Assembly: GCA_027924585.1 (NCBI GenBank)
Contig: BSBM01000370.1
Span: forward strand, 24,423,501-24,487,500
DNA: 64,000 nucleotides
Reading direction: 5' to 3'
From: Larix kaempferi
Taxonomy: Eukaryota > Streptophyta > Pinopsida > Pinales > Pinaceae
Below the pieces are notes generated by a model. The model saw only the letters and a list, made by a program, of their open reading frames with translations, had not been told where the DNA came from and searched no databases. The first letter of the stretch is position 1. Every line of letters begins with the position of its first letter. Position numbers and translations under genes: made by a program. Shown here one piece after another: positions 12,866-23,820 of this stretch.

Positions 12866-15800
12866 GCTACATCTAAACAATTGCTGGCCTTATTTGTATT
12901 ATGGATTGTGCGCATCTGTGAAGGTGAATAGACCCTCTTTAAACAACTCATCCATTTGTGAGACACCGCCATTCCCTGTGTTATTGCTCATTCAGTATAT
13001 ACTATGGTGTATTCCCTTTCCCTTGCCAAAGTGTCACAAAGTCAAGACAGTTAAGTCATCCCTTAGCCTAGCCAGTTAATTTAAGCCTTCACCCTTCACT
13101 AGCAAATTGATCACAACTATGAAGTGAGTATGATCCTGAAAGTCTAGTCTGAATAATAATAATAATTAACGACACTATATATTTGGATTTAGATCGCCAG
13201 TCATGATTACTCTGTGTTATAATTGTTATTTGAATAAGTTGTAGAGCATATATTAACCTTGACACTTTGCAGCAGCTATTAATGATGATCTGAGTTATAT
13301 TTGGTCTTGGTTAGACCTAGTTTGACCATGGAGGACCATGGGACATGAGATGTTGGACCTTATGATGATATGGATAGATGATATATGGTCTATGTATACA
13401 TACATGATGACTCTATGCAGCAGCTACAGGGTTATGATGATGATTCTGGGGTTGCAGCAGTGTTTGTATATGTACAGCGCATTATTATTGACCTTGATCC
13501 GGTATATTGGATATTTATTTTGATCATGCAGAGATTCATATGGTGTATGAGTACACATCTTGGATGGATTTGGACCTTCTGAGTCCAATGGGACAGTTTG
13601 TTTTCAGTTCCGGGCACTTACAGTGATGATTTAGCCTCAGTAGGCTGTCCTAGTGCAGTTTTGGTCTGTCGGAGGCCCTGTCGGAGCAGATGTGATTTTT
13701 ATCCGGTTGACCTAGGGCGCTGATGATGGAGGGGGTGGTCCAGCCACTTGTTTTTACCATATTACCCCCCTTCCGGACACACTGGTGCCCTCACCTTGAC
13801 AGCGCCAGCACTCCAGGAGGCTGTTTGGGGCAGTTTCACGCTTCCCGAGGCATTTCAGGATTGGTAGAAATGGCTATTGAGGAAATCGATTTGGGCTACT
13901 GAGGCAAAGTTATGGCATGGGATGATCAGTGATGATAGATCGGGACCTTCCACACCTTCTCCAGCAGTTTCAGCTTCATCGGGGCCCGCATCCATCACTT
14001 ATGGCACTTTCTGTGGATTTTTGAGGTCTTTTGAGGACCACGACTTCACTATGGAGGCACGATTTGGTACATTCATGATTATTTTTTGGTTATTGTGCTA
14101 TGGGGATTGACCAAGGAGGGATAAAATTACCCCTTGGACCCACCATAAGCCTCTTATGATATTTTGTCATCATGATTTGGTGGGATTCCCCTCTTGTAGG
14201 GCGATTTTGTCCACTTACATTATATTTTATTAGTGATCTATGTATTTTATTGTTGAGCTCATCTCAACCATTGATTAGACATTTGTATCTTTTAATCTTA
14301 GCCACTCATTCAAAAAGTGGTTAGGGTTTTGGTGCCTCTCCTTCCTATTTAAAGGAGAGAGCCTCTCATTGTAAAGGGACTTTTGGCTCTGGATTATTGG
14401 AATAGAAAATTATTATTGCATCTATCTCCAGTGTTGTGGTGAATGTTTTTGGTGTTCGTTCGTTGGTTCTTCCTTTGCACTGAGTTATTGAAGATCTTGT
14501 TTGCCATATCTTTGTACCACGATTTTTGCATCTACAGGTGGAGGCCGATTTGCTTGGAGGAGGAGGTATTGGTAGGGGAAGACTCTCCCTACTTCTTCTT
14601 TGGAGCTCTTCGTTGGTAACAGGGAGTATTACTGTCCCAGGACCTTCTATTTCATGTTACTATTTGCATTTCTCTTGTATTTCTTCCATACTTGATCTTA
14701 CTGATTGAATTTTCATTCCTTGGTTTGACAGGTAGAGGAAGGCGCACTTGTGGGCTAGGGCATCAAATCGGCAAGCAAATCAACAATCTCTCATTTGATC
14801 TCTGCGGGAATCTTCCTCAACATCAAGGCATCTCATCCACATCACTCAGGTATGATCTCAAGGTAAGTTCTATCTCCATGATCTATCCAATTGTCACAAA
14901 CACTTAAAACCCTAATTAATCAAAACCCCATTTTTTACATTTTCTCAGATCTACTTAGATCTAGTGGGTTATTGGGCATAATATTGAAAACCCACCTCTA
15001 TAGCATCCACGGCATCCCGGATCTATAGTTTGGTGAGGATTGGTTTCCGTTTGACCCCTCTCCCATGCCAACTTAGCTTCTCCCAAGCAAGGCGCACTTC
15101 ACTAGTTGAGCAAGTTGACCTAGATCTAGGTGATGGGTGTTTGAGATTCCACTTGATTCGTCATCTACACATCCAATAACATACACCCAGGTTGTTACTT
15201 TTCTGAAATTCACCTTGTGGGCCCCATTCCACATTTTAAGGGATTTAATCCCCATTTTGGACCACTTGGAACCCTTAAACTCAGATCTACTAAGATCTAA
15301 CCGTTGGATTACCACGAAAATACAGATCCATACTCCTACCCGACCGATCTACCCGGATCTAAAGTTTGGATGCCATCCGACTTGTTTTGACCCACCTAAC
15401 CCCACTTTTAGGCTTCCTTGGGCAAAGTCGCACCACCTTGGAGAAGTGAGTTGACTCACTTCCAGGAACTGGGTACTTGAGATTTTTGGATATTTAGAAC
15501 CGAAATAATTCAAAACCTAGGTCTAGACTATCACTTTGTCAAATCTTGCCTTGGGGATTGCATTCCTTGTTTTAAGGGATTGTGGTCTACTTGGGTCAAA
15601 CCTAGATCTAGATACATTCATCCATCAAGACCTCTATTGCCCACCTGTCTCAAGTACTAGGAGTCCTAAACCACAAGTCAACCCTACTTTGACTCCACTT
15701 CCCAATTCCCAAGGCACTGGTTTCTCTCCAAGTTAATTCAACTTTCCTAGATTGTTGGATTGACTTGTGTTTTGACCTACGCATGGTGAACTAAACCTTT

Positions 15801-16134
15801 GAAGCTGTCATGTATCATGGTCAAGCTTGTCATTTGTACTAGTTAGCCCCAATACAACCCTTGAACTACCCTGCACTGGACACGGTTCCCAAGGCAGTGA
15901 GTCTTCTGACATTGTACTAGTACACTAGCCCTAGATCTCATTTCAAACATTATAAGTCACTCTCACATCAACCATGAACCAAAGCTATACCCATTGAACC
16001 CCTCACTTGGCTTGTGACTTCAACCTATAAGGTCTAGGATAAACCATACACCTAACTTCACTTAGAAATACCCTGATTTGGTGTTTTGGTTTTGATCTCT
16101 CCTGTCGGGAGTAGATCGGGTCTCCCCCTTTGTT
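12866..16134 (+). repeat. 5' LTR, second part
   Basis: It continues the host LTR after the solo LTR (matches 19975-23242). The TATA-like TATTTAAA at 14346-14353, followed by AGGAGAGAGCC, is shared by all three LTR copies. At about 16134 the match to the 3' LTR stops abruptly: the last 160 bp found in the 3' LTR and in the solo LTR are absent, and a PBS-containing triplication begins instead. Confidence 0.9.
14346..14353 (+). promoter_or_regulatory. TATA-like box in the 5' LTR
   Basis: TATTTAAA is embedded in a conserved cctatttaaaggagag context. The same box is at 21453-21460 in the 3' LTR and reversed at 10315-10308 in the solo LTR. It is the best promoter candidate of this LTR family; no start-site data are available. 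Confidence 0.5.
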
Positions 16135-16400
16135 CTCTTTGCCATAACATTTTGGCGCCGTTGTCGGGGAAGGCATAGGCTTACCCTGGTTCGATATATT
16201 ATTTTTGCTAAAGCTCTCCTCCCCTTTCTCTTTGCCAAACATTTTGGCGCCATTGCCGGGGAGGCAATAGCTTACCCTGGTCCGACATACTTTTCTTAAA
16301 GCCCTCCCGTTCTTTTTGCCCAACATTTTTGTATTGAAAAGCATAGGGCTTACCTTGGACAAGCTAGTAGTCATTGTTCACTCTCTCCTGCATATACAAC
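16135..16400 (+). repeat. PBS region repeated three times (about 93-bp period)
   Basis: Units start with a CTCTTTGCC-like word at 16135, 16228 and 16312. The first holds TGGCGCCGTTGTCGGGGA (16153-16170) and the second TGGCGCCATTGCCGGGGA (16245-16262); both are near-perfect complements of the 3' end of plant tRNA-Asp. The third unit has lost the PBS core. Each unit also carries a gcataggcttaccctgg-like block. Unit 1 is preceded by CCATAACA, which looks like an LTR end. A further PBS-like tggcgactcc (tRNA-Arg type) is at about 16436. Confidence 0.85.
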
Positions 16401-16617
16401 GACACATATCTTGGTAGAAGAGTTTAAATCTACCTGGCGACTCCCAATCGTGACTCCGCTGAGGAGCGAGCTCATTCACATCCCTATAACACTAGAATTA
16501 AGACAGATCTTATCATTATCTAGAGCCCATGGGGTGCATCATTTTGTTTTCAAGTTCTTGAATTTAAAAAAATAATAAATATAAACAATATAAAATAAAA
16601 AATAAAAATTATTATCC

Positions 16618-18405
16618 ATGGCTGCTTCTGAGCGACCTAGAACTTTCGGTCGTTTAAAAGTTTTTGACTTTTCAAAAATTGTTGGGTATCCTCATCATAT
16701 TCCTCATCAAGCATGTGCAAGGTTGCCTATTTTCGATAGAAGTTATGAAATCTCTGCTAAAAGACACCTTGAACTTTTTAGGGAAATTATTAAAGAGTTA
16801 TCCATAACCCATGAGGATGTGTGTATGAGACTATTGGCTTCATCTTTCAAAGAAAGAGCTGGACTCTGGCTTTCGAATATGAAACCCAATAGCATTTCTG
16901 GTTATGACATGTTTGAAAATAAATTCTTAGAAGAATGGGGAAGTGAATTTGATGACATGTATCTTTCAAATCAAATCCAAGATCAAAATCTTCCCCTTTC
17001 CGATCCTATTGTGGAATCATTTAGCAATCAAATATCAAGTGATTTATCAACATCCAGAGATGACCTTTCCTGCCAAATTTCTTCTGATGATAAGTCTTCT
17101 ACTTTTGAGTCAATCGAAAGTCAAATCTTTAATCATTGTACAAACCATAAGTTTTCAAATTGCTTTTTAGGTAGCCCTAGTCCTGATCCTGAGGGAATTT
17201 TTGAGGATAAGCTTTTAGTTAACAAGTCTACTGAAGTTCCTCCCTCAGAGAAACTCATTAGTCATTCTGCATTTAGTGATCATTCAATTCCTTATCACCT
17301 TATTGAAGAAGAAGAAAGTAGGGACATCGACCAAAGTCCTTTAGTGGTGACTTCACATGATCATTGTGCAAATAATCAGGGTGTTTTAAATGAACTTGTT
17401 AATTTTCTCCCTGACAAATTAAATAAAAATGATCATTTATCTTCATATGAATTTAATGATGAATCAATAAAAGTTCAATCTCAAGATGACGATGAAATAA
17501 TGAATCACACTAGATGCTCTAATCTTTGTTCCACCTCTTATAATGAGTCTTTAAATTTTTCCATCCTTAGTCAAGATAGGGTCATCGATTTCTTAGAATT
17601 AGAATCTTGTCCTCAGGTTGTAAATATTAAATTTGATCAAAAGCTTGAAATTATTCCTAGAATAAAGAATATTTTCTATTATCAAAATCCAAGGTCAAAC
17701 TTGTCTATCCATTTGGGAGAATTTTCATATTTGCAATCCACCCTCCTTTCCCAACTCTTTCAATCATCTTTGGGTTGGTGCTCTAGTCAATCTTTTGCCT
17801 TGGAAATTTTTAATAGGAAGTATAAGCATGATTACATGTTTGGAGAAAAAATGCTTCATGTCCCTTTTCAGTCACTTTGGAACCATAATGTATGTTGTCA
17901 AGTTATAAATCATTCTTGGTGGCTAGAAAAGGTGTTTAAAGATCAATTCCATCTTGTCTCCATTTTTGAGCATCAAGTGGGTCTGACTTTGATTTTCCGT
18001 CTTTTAAGCTTTAATTTATCCCCACTTGAATTTTTGATCATCAGTCCCAAGGAGAACCAAATCGAATATGTAAGAGAAGTAAATGAGGAAGTTATGTTCT
18101 GTGAAAAAGAGTTGAGTTACAAGCCTTATATTTTTCCTCCATCAATCTTAAGCAATAACTTGCATGAATTTTATGATCCTATCAATTCTTGGATGGAGGA
18201 TGTTTGTATCAGTCAATCTTTTCCTTGGCATGATTTCATTTTGCACCATGCAAACCTTTATTCAATTTTTGAACAACCCTGGAAGATTGCATTATCAAAT
18301 TCTCTGATCTTTAATCCAATCATGACTTGTTTCATTACCAGAAATCAAAGAAGAATCACTAATATGTTTGATGAATGGTTACACTGGATTTATGATTTTA
18401 CCTAG
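16618..18405 (+). CDS. Gag-like protein of a non-autonomous retroelement (595 aa, intact)
   Basis: The ORF starts at the first ATG after the PBS region (MAASERPRTFGRLKVFDFSK) and is open to TAG at 18403-18405. Residues about 55-125 resemble the retrotransposon gag (capsid) domain: LFREIIKELSITHEDVCMRL, then SFKERAGLWLSNM and FENKFLEEWG. The remaining 470 residues are rich in Ser, Asp and Asn with no similarity I recognise. There is no CCHC zinc knuckle, protease or polymerase motif, so this is not a standard gag-pol. A likely role is packaging of the element's own RNA into particles built with pol from another element. Base use is AT-rich, unlike the GC-richer gag-pol at 43151. The intact frame fits the recent insertion shown by near-identical LTRs. 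Confidence 0.75.
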   Translation: MAASERPRTFGRLKVFDFSKIVGYPHHIPHQACARLPIFDRSYEISAKRHLELFREIIKELSITHEDVCMRLLASSFKERAGLWLSNMKPNSISGYDMFENKFLEEWGSEFDDMYLSNQIQDQNLPLSDPIVESFSNQISSDLSTSRDDLSCQISSDDKSSTFESIESQIFNHCTNHKFSNCFLGSPSPDPEGIFEDKLLVNKSTEVPPSEKLISHSAFSDHSIPYHLIEEEESRDIDQSPLVVTSHDHCANNQGVLNELVNFLPDKLNKNDHLSSYEFNDESIKVQSQDDDEIMNHTRCSNLCSTSYNESLNFSILSQDRVIDFLELESCPQVVNIKFDQKLEIIPRIKNIFYYQNPRSNLSIHLGEFSYLQSTLLSQLFQSSLGWCSSQSFALEIFNRKYKHDYMFGEKMLHVPFQSLWNHNVCCQVINHSWWLEKVFKDQFHLVSIFEHQVGLTLIFRLLSFNLSPLEFLIISPKENQIEYVREVNEEVMFCEKELSYKPYIFPPSILSNNLHEFYDPINSWMEDVCISQSFPWHDFILHHANLYSIFEQPWKIALSNSLIFNPIMTCFITRNQRRITNMFDEWLHWIYDFT

Positions 18406-18868
18406 CATTTGTGCTAACTGGTTAGATTAGAGGAGGTAGGAACTGAATAAGCCTACTTGGGCAGTAGTTAGTCTTTTCAGCCATTGAGTCTCGCACCTAG
18501 TTTATCTCTAAGCTCCTTTGTAAGCTCTTAGTTTAGTTGAGTACCTATCACTTTTCTTTTCCTGCACAATAAATTTCAAATTTTGCAAATTATAGTTTTA
18601 TTTACTTTCTGCATTTATATATTTCATGCATTTATATTTCTGACATAGAGTAGATTTTATTTCAGTTGGTTTTATATGTTTCCCACACATGCGGCATGAG
18701 GTATTTTTGATGTCTGTGAATGCAGAAAATAGGTTACAAGAATAAAAGCTGGAAATAAAATGGTAGAGTGCTGGATCGTGGATTCGAGTAGCAGAGTTCG
18801 AGGACCAGAGATTCTAAGGTTCTCAAGCGCTCATTTCAGCAGAGCACTTGTCCCAACCGGAGCCAGAT
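18406..18868 (+). other. 3' non-coding internal region before the LTR
   Basis: This holds 463 bp between the gag-like stop and the 3' LTR. It is AT-rich at first and GC-richer after 18760. No clear polypurine tract abuts the LTR: the last bases are caaccggagccaga. No gene was seen. Confidence 0.6.
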
Positions 18869-21800
18869 GTTATCACATATATAGTAGTCGGGCTACCATA
18901 CATTATTTTTCTCATTCCAGTACACTATTCAGCCAGTTCCCTTACATTTGAGATGCTGAGATGAGCATCTAGATTGGATCACTATCAGATTGTGGACAGC
19001 AGTTGTATTCCCCATGCCATGACTGAGTCTCAAGACACTCAGAGAGATGACCGATATAGCCATTATACCATTGGTACAGAGCAGACAGTAGTGCCCAGAG
19101 TTACAGCAGCAGTCTCAGAGGACAGATGATGGTACAGGTTGATGAGCTTTCAGGTATATGACTCAGCAGGTATATCATAGTGTTATGGTTAGATTGCTTT
19201 TATACTTATTCTCATAGCATGTCTTAGCACTTAGTGTCATGATCTGGCGATCATATAGATATATGGACCTGGTTGATCTATTATATATAGTATATTGTCC
19301 CTACTCAGACTTAGAAGTTCACTATTCATACTCATTGGTACATACCCTCCTTAGGGAGAATAGAGGTGATCATTACACCATACTTTGGCTTGCTAGTGTT
19401 GGCTCCATCATTTCATTGTCTTCATCCATCCATGGCCTACCTTTTAGATTATCACCCTAACTTACTACTTGACTAGTGGCATGGAGGACTTTTCCCCACT
19501 GTAGCCTCTGTATTGGATGAGCTTCCTTGTTTATTGTGTCTCGGCTCTGAGTTGGTGACAAAACTTACCTATGGTGAGTTGGAGTTCCTTGTGAATTCCC
19601 CCTAGTCACTAAAGTCGTGTTGGCTAAACCTGAAACTTTTAGTGCTGCCATGTATACAAAATCTGGAAAAATGAAATGCTATATCTTGTATGAAAAGCCC
19701 ATTCATGCAATGTGTTTCTAAACACACATGAATGAGAGGCATGCCAAATGAACATGGCAATGAAAATGAAATGTTATATCTTGTGGAAAATAAATACCTA
19801 GGTAAACAAGCTGTCTATGACACACCTAGAAGTGCTCAGGTAAACAAGTGCCTTAAAAACACACCTGCAGCAGAAAGCCTAAAAGAAAAATGAAATCTAT
19901 GCAATGTGTTTGTAAACACACATAGATCAAGGCTATGGAAACTTCAGGCCCAAAAAGCAATGGAACTTAAAAGCTACATCTAAACAATTGTTGGCCTTAT
20001 TTGTATTATGGATTGTGCGCATCTGTGAAGGTGAATAGACCCTCTTTAAACAACTCATCCATTTGTGAGACACCGCCATTCCCTGTGTTATTGCTCATTC
20101 AGTATATACTATGGTGTATTCCCTTTCCCTTGCCAAAGTGTCACAAAGTCAAGACAGTTAAGTCATCCCTTAGCCTAGCCAGTTAATTTAAGCCTTCACC
20201 CTTCACTAGCAAATTGATCACAACTATGAAGTGAGTATGATCCTGAAAGTCTAGTCTGAATAATAATAATAATTAACGACACTATATATTTGGATTTAGA
20301 TCGCCAGTCATGATTACTCTGTGTTATAATTGTTATTTGAATAAGTTGTAGAGCATATATTAACCTTGACACTTTGCAGCATCTATTAATGATGATCTGA
20401 GTTATATTTGGTCTTGGTTAGACCTAGTTTGACCATGGAGGACCATGGGACATGAGATGTTGGACCTTATGATGATATGGATAGATGATATATGGTCTAT
20501 GTATACATACATGATGACTCTATGCAGCAGCTACAGGGTTATGATGATGATTCTGGGGTTGCAGCAGTGTTTGTATATGTACAGCGCATTATTATTGACC
20601 TTGATCCGGTATATTGGATATTTATTTTGATCATGCAGAGATTCATATGGTGTATGAGTACACATCTTGGATGGATTTGGACCTTCTGAGTCCAATGGGA
20701 CAGTTTGTTTTCAGTTCCGGGCACTTACAGTGATGATTTAGCCTCAGTAGGCTGTCCTAGTGCAGTTTTGGTCTGTCGGAGGCCCTGTCGTAGCAGATGT
20801 GATTTTTATCCGGTTGACCTAGGGCGCTGATGATGGAGGGGGTGGTCCAGCCACTTGTTTTTACCATATTACCCCCCTTCCGGACACACTGGTGCCCTCA
20901 CCTTGACAGCGCCAGCACTCCAGGAGGCTGTTTGGGGCAGTTTCACGCTTCCCGAGGCATTTCAGGATTGGTAGAAATGGCTATTGAGGAAATCGATTTG
21001 GGCTACTGAGGCAAAGTTATGGCATGGGATGATCAGTGATGATAGATCGGGACCTTCCACACCTTCTCCAGCAGTTTCAGCTTCATCGGGGCCCGCATCC
21101 ATCACTTATGGCACTTTCTGTGGATTTTTGAGGTCTTTTGAGGACCACGACTTCACTATGGAGGCACGATTTGGTACATTCATGATTATTTTTTGGTTAT
21201 TGTGCTATGGGGATTGACCAAGGAGGGATAAAATTACCCCTTGGACCCACCATAAGCCTCTTATGATATTTTGTCATCATGATTTGGTGGGATTCCCCTC
21301 TTGTAGGGCGATTTTGTCCACTTACATTATATTTTATTAGTGATCTATGTATTTTATTGTTGAGCTCATCTCAACCATTGATTAGACATTTGTATTTTTT
21401 AATCTTAGCCACTCATTCATAAAGTGGTTAGGGTTTTGGTGCCTCTCCTTCCTATTTAAAGGAGAGAGCCTCTCATTGTAAAGGGACTTTTGGCTCTGGA
21501 TTATTGGAATAGAAAATTATTATTGCATCTATCTCCAGTGTTGTGGTGAATGTTTTTGGTGTTCGTTCGTTGGTTCTTCCTTTGCACTGAGTTATTGAAG
21601 ATCTTGTTTGCCATATCTTTGTACCACGATTTTTGCATCTACAGGTGGAGGCCGATTTGCTTGGAGGAGGAGGTATTGGTAGGGGAAGACTCTCCCTACT
21701 TCTTCTTTGGAGCTCTTCGTTGGTAACAGGGAGTATTACTATCCCAGGACCTTCTATTTCATGTTACTATTTGCATTTCTCTTATATTTCTTCCATACTT

Positions 21801-23401
21801 GATCTTACTGATTGAATTTTCATTCCTTGGTTTGACAGGTAGAGGAAGGCGCACTTGTGGGCTAGGGCATCAAATCGGCAAGCAAATCAACAATCTCTCA
21901 TTTGATCTCTGCGGGAATCTTCCTCAACATCAAGGCATCTCATCCACATCACTCAGGTATGATCTCAAGGTAAGTTCTATCTCCATGATCTATCCAATTG
22001 TCAAAAACACTTAAAACCCTAATTAATCAAAACCCCATTTTTTACATTTTCTCAGATCTACTTAGATCTAGTGGGTTATTGGGCATAATATTGAAAACCC
22101 ACCTCTATAGCATCCACGGCATCCCGGATCTATAGTTTGGTGAGGATTGGTTTCCGTTTGACCCCTCTCCCATGCCAACTTAGCTTCTCCCAAGCAAGGC
22201 GCACTTCACTAGTTGAGCAAGTTGACCTAGATCTAGGTGATGGGTGTTTGAGATTCCACTTGATTCGTCATCTACACATCCAATAACATACACCCAGGTT
22301 GTTACTTTTCTGAAATTCACCTTGTGGGCCCCATTCCACATTTTAAGGGATTTAATCCCCATTTTGGACCACTTGGAACCCTTAAACTCAGATCTACTAA
22401 GATCTAACCGTTGGATTACCACGAAAATACAGATCCATACTCCTACCCGACCGATCTACCCGGATCTAAAGTTTGGATGCCATCCGACTTGTTTTGACCC
22501 ACCTAACCCCACTTTTAGGCTTCCTTGGGCAAAGTCGCACCACCTTGGAGAAGTGAGTTGACTCACTTCCAGGAACTGGGTACTTGAGATTTTTGGAGAT
22601 TTAGAACCGAAATAATTCAAAACCTAGGTCTAGACTATCACTTTGTCAAATCTTGCCTTGGGAATTGCATTCCTTGTTTTAAGGGATTGTGGTCCACTTG
22701 GGTCAAACCTAGATCTAGATACATTCATCCATCAAGACCTCTATTGCCCACCTGTCCCAAGTACTAGGAGTCCTAAACCACAAGTCAACCCTACTTTGAC
22801 TCCACTTCCCAATTCCCAAGGCACTGGTTTCTCTCCAAGTTAATTCAACTTTCCTAGATTGTTGGATTGACTTGTGTTTTGACCTACGCATGGTGAACTA
22901 AACCTTTGAAGCTGTCATGTATCATGGTCAAGCTTGTCATTTGTACTAGTTAGCCCCAATACAACCCTTGAACTACCCTGCACTGGACACGGTTCCCAAG
23001 GCAGTGAGTCTTCTGACATTGTACTAGTACACTAGCCCTAGATCTCATTTCAAACATTATAAGTCACTCTCACATCAACCATGAACCAAAGCTATACCCA
23101 TTGAACCCCTCACTTGGCTTGTGACTTCAACCTATAAGGTCTAGGATAAACCATACACCTAACTTCACTTAGAAATACCCTGATTTGGTGTTTTGGTTTT
23201 GATCTCTCCTGTCGGGAGTAGATCGGGTCTCCCCCTTTGTTGTTTGGGCTAGATAACATAAAGCGAAGGTTGCCTCGACTGGCGTGACAACCATATACTG
23301 GAGGTCGAGGTGATCGTGGTTGCACCTTTTGAGTTGCCCTTCCCTATTGCCATCCATGACTGGATACATCCATAGGGGTAACTACAGCTTAGGTGATAAC
23401 A
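18869..23401 (+). repeat. 3' LTR (4533 bp)
   Basis: It runs from TGTTATCACATATATAG to CTTAGGTGATAACA and is followed by the target duplicate GGACC (23402-23406). It is the only uninterrupted plus-strand copy of this LTR in the window. Short ORFs within it (for example 20984-21217, 22244-22561) recur in all copies at the same place but have no known domain. The TATA-like box is at 21453-21460. The terminal 160 bp (23242-23401) are missing from the 5' LTR. Confidence 0.95.
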
Positions 23402-23406
23402 GGACC

Positions 23407-23820
23407 CATCTAGGAAGCAGTGGTGTTGGTGCAGATTCATGTTCAATAGACCCAACTAAAGGAATGTGAGCATGCGGAAGTGAATTTTAATCCTCACTGT
23501 CATCATCTGAAGAAGAAACCAAAGTAGGAACACAAGCATATAAGTTGGGAATAGAAGGTGGCACAATCAACAAAGATGGAACATACGCCAAATTAGGCTC
23601 GTAGGCCAAGAGATTTTCATCAAATTTAACATCTCTTCTAATAATAATGTTATTGGATTTAGGTTGAAGAAGTCTATAGTCCTTTACATCTTCAAAATAT
23701 CCAACAAATATGCATTTTTCACTCTTGGGGTGTAATGCTTTTCGTTTTTCATCGGGAATGTGAGCCCATGCTTTACTACCAAACACACGAAAGTGGCTTA
23801 CATCAGGTTTAACTTTACTT
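23407..23820 (-). pseudogene. copia integrase C-terminal part (copia-2)
   Basis: The minus strand encodes VKPDVSHFRVFGSKAWAHIP and then KRKALHPKSEKCIFVGYFEDVKDYRL, the conserved block after the copia integrase core. This is followed by IIRRDVKFDEN and an acidic stretch SSSDDDSED. It is cut on the right by the insertion at 23821 and on the left by the element ending at 23401. The preceding residues EEAWS are found across the insertion at about 27025-27040, so the two halves belong to one gene. Confidence 0.9.

Larger units (their letters stand above)
7251..23401 (+). mobile_element. Complete non-autonomous gypsy-like element with 4.5-kb LTRs and a gag-like ORF
   Basis: The element is bounded by TGTTATCACA at 7251 and GGTGATAACA at 23401, with a perfect 5-bp target duplication GGACC at 7246-7250 and 23402-23406. 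It sits inside copia-2. The 5' LTR (7251-8361 plus 12866-16134, split by a solo LTR) and 3' LTR (18869-23401) are almost identical, so insertion is recent. The internal part is only about 2.7 kb: a PBS region complementary to tRNA-Asp (repeated), one ORF of 595 codons and about 460 bp of 3' non-coding DNA. No protease, RT or integrase is present, so it must borrow pol. It resembles a large retrotransposon derivative of the Athila/Tat side of gypsy; that lineage is inferred from the tRNA-Asp PBS. Confidence 0.9.

Noticed and set aside
15137-15454. 105-codon LTR ORF, repeated at 22244-22561
   Set aside because: LTR-internal and broken in the solo LTR copy (9330-9518 is shorter), so conservation is not protein-level.
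16135-16400. CRISPR-like spaced repeats
   Set aside because: Units of about 93 bp contain tRNA primer sites in a plant retroelement; there are no spacers or cas genes.
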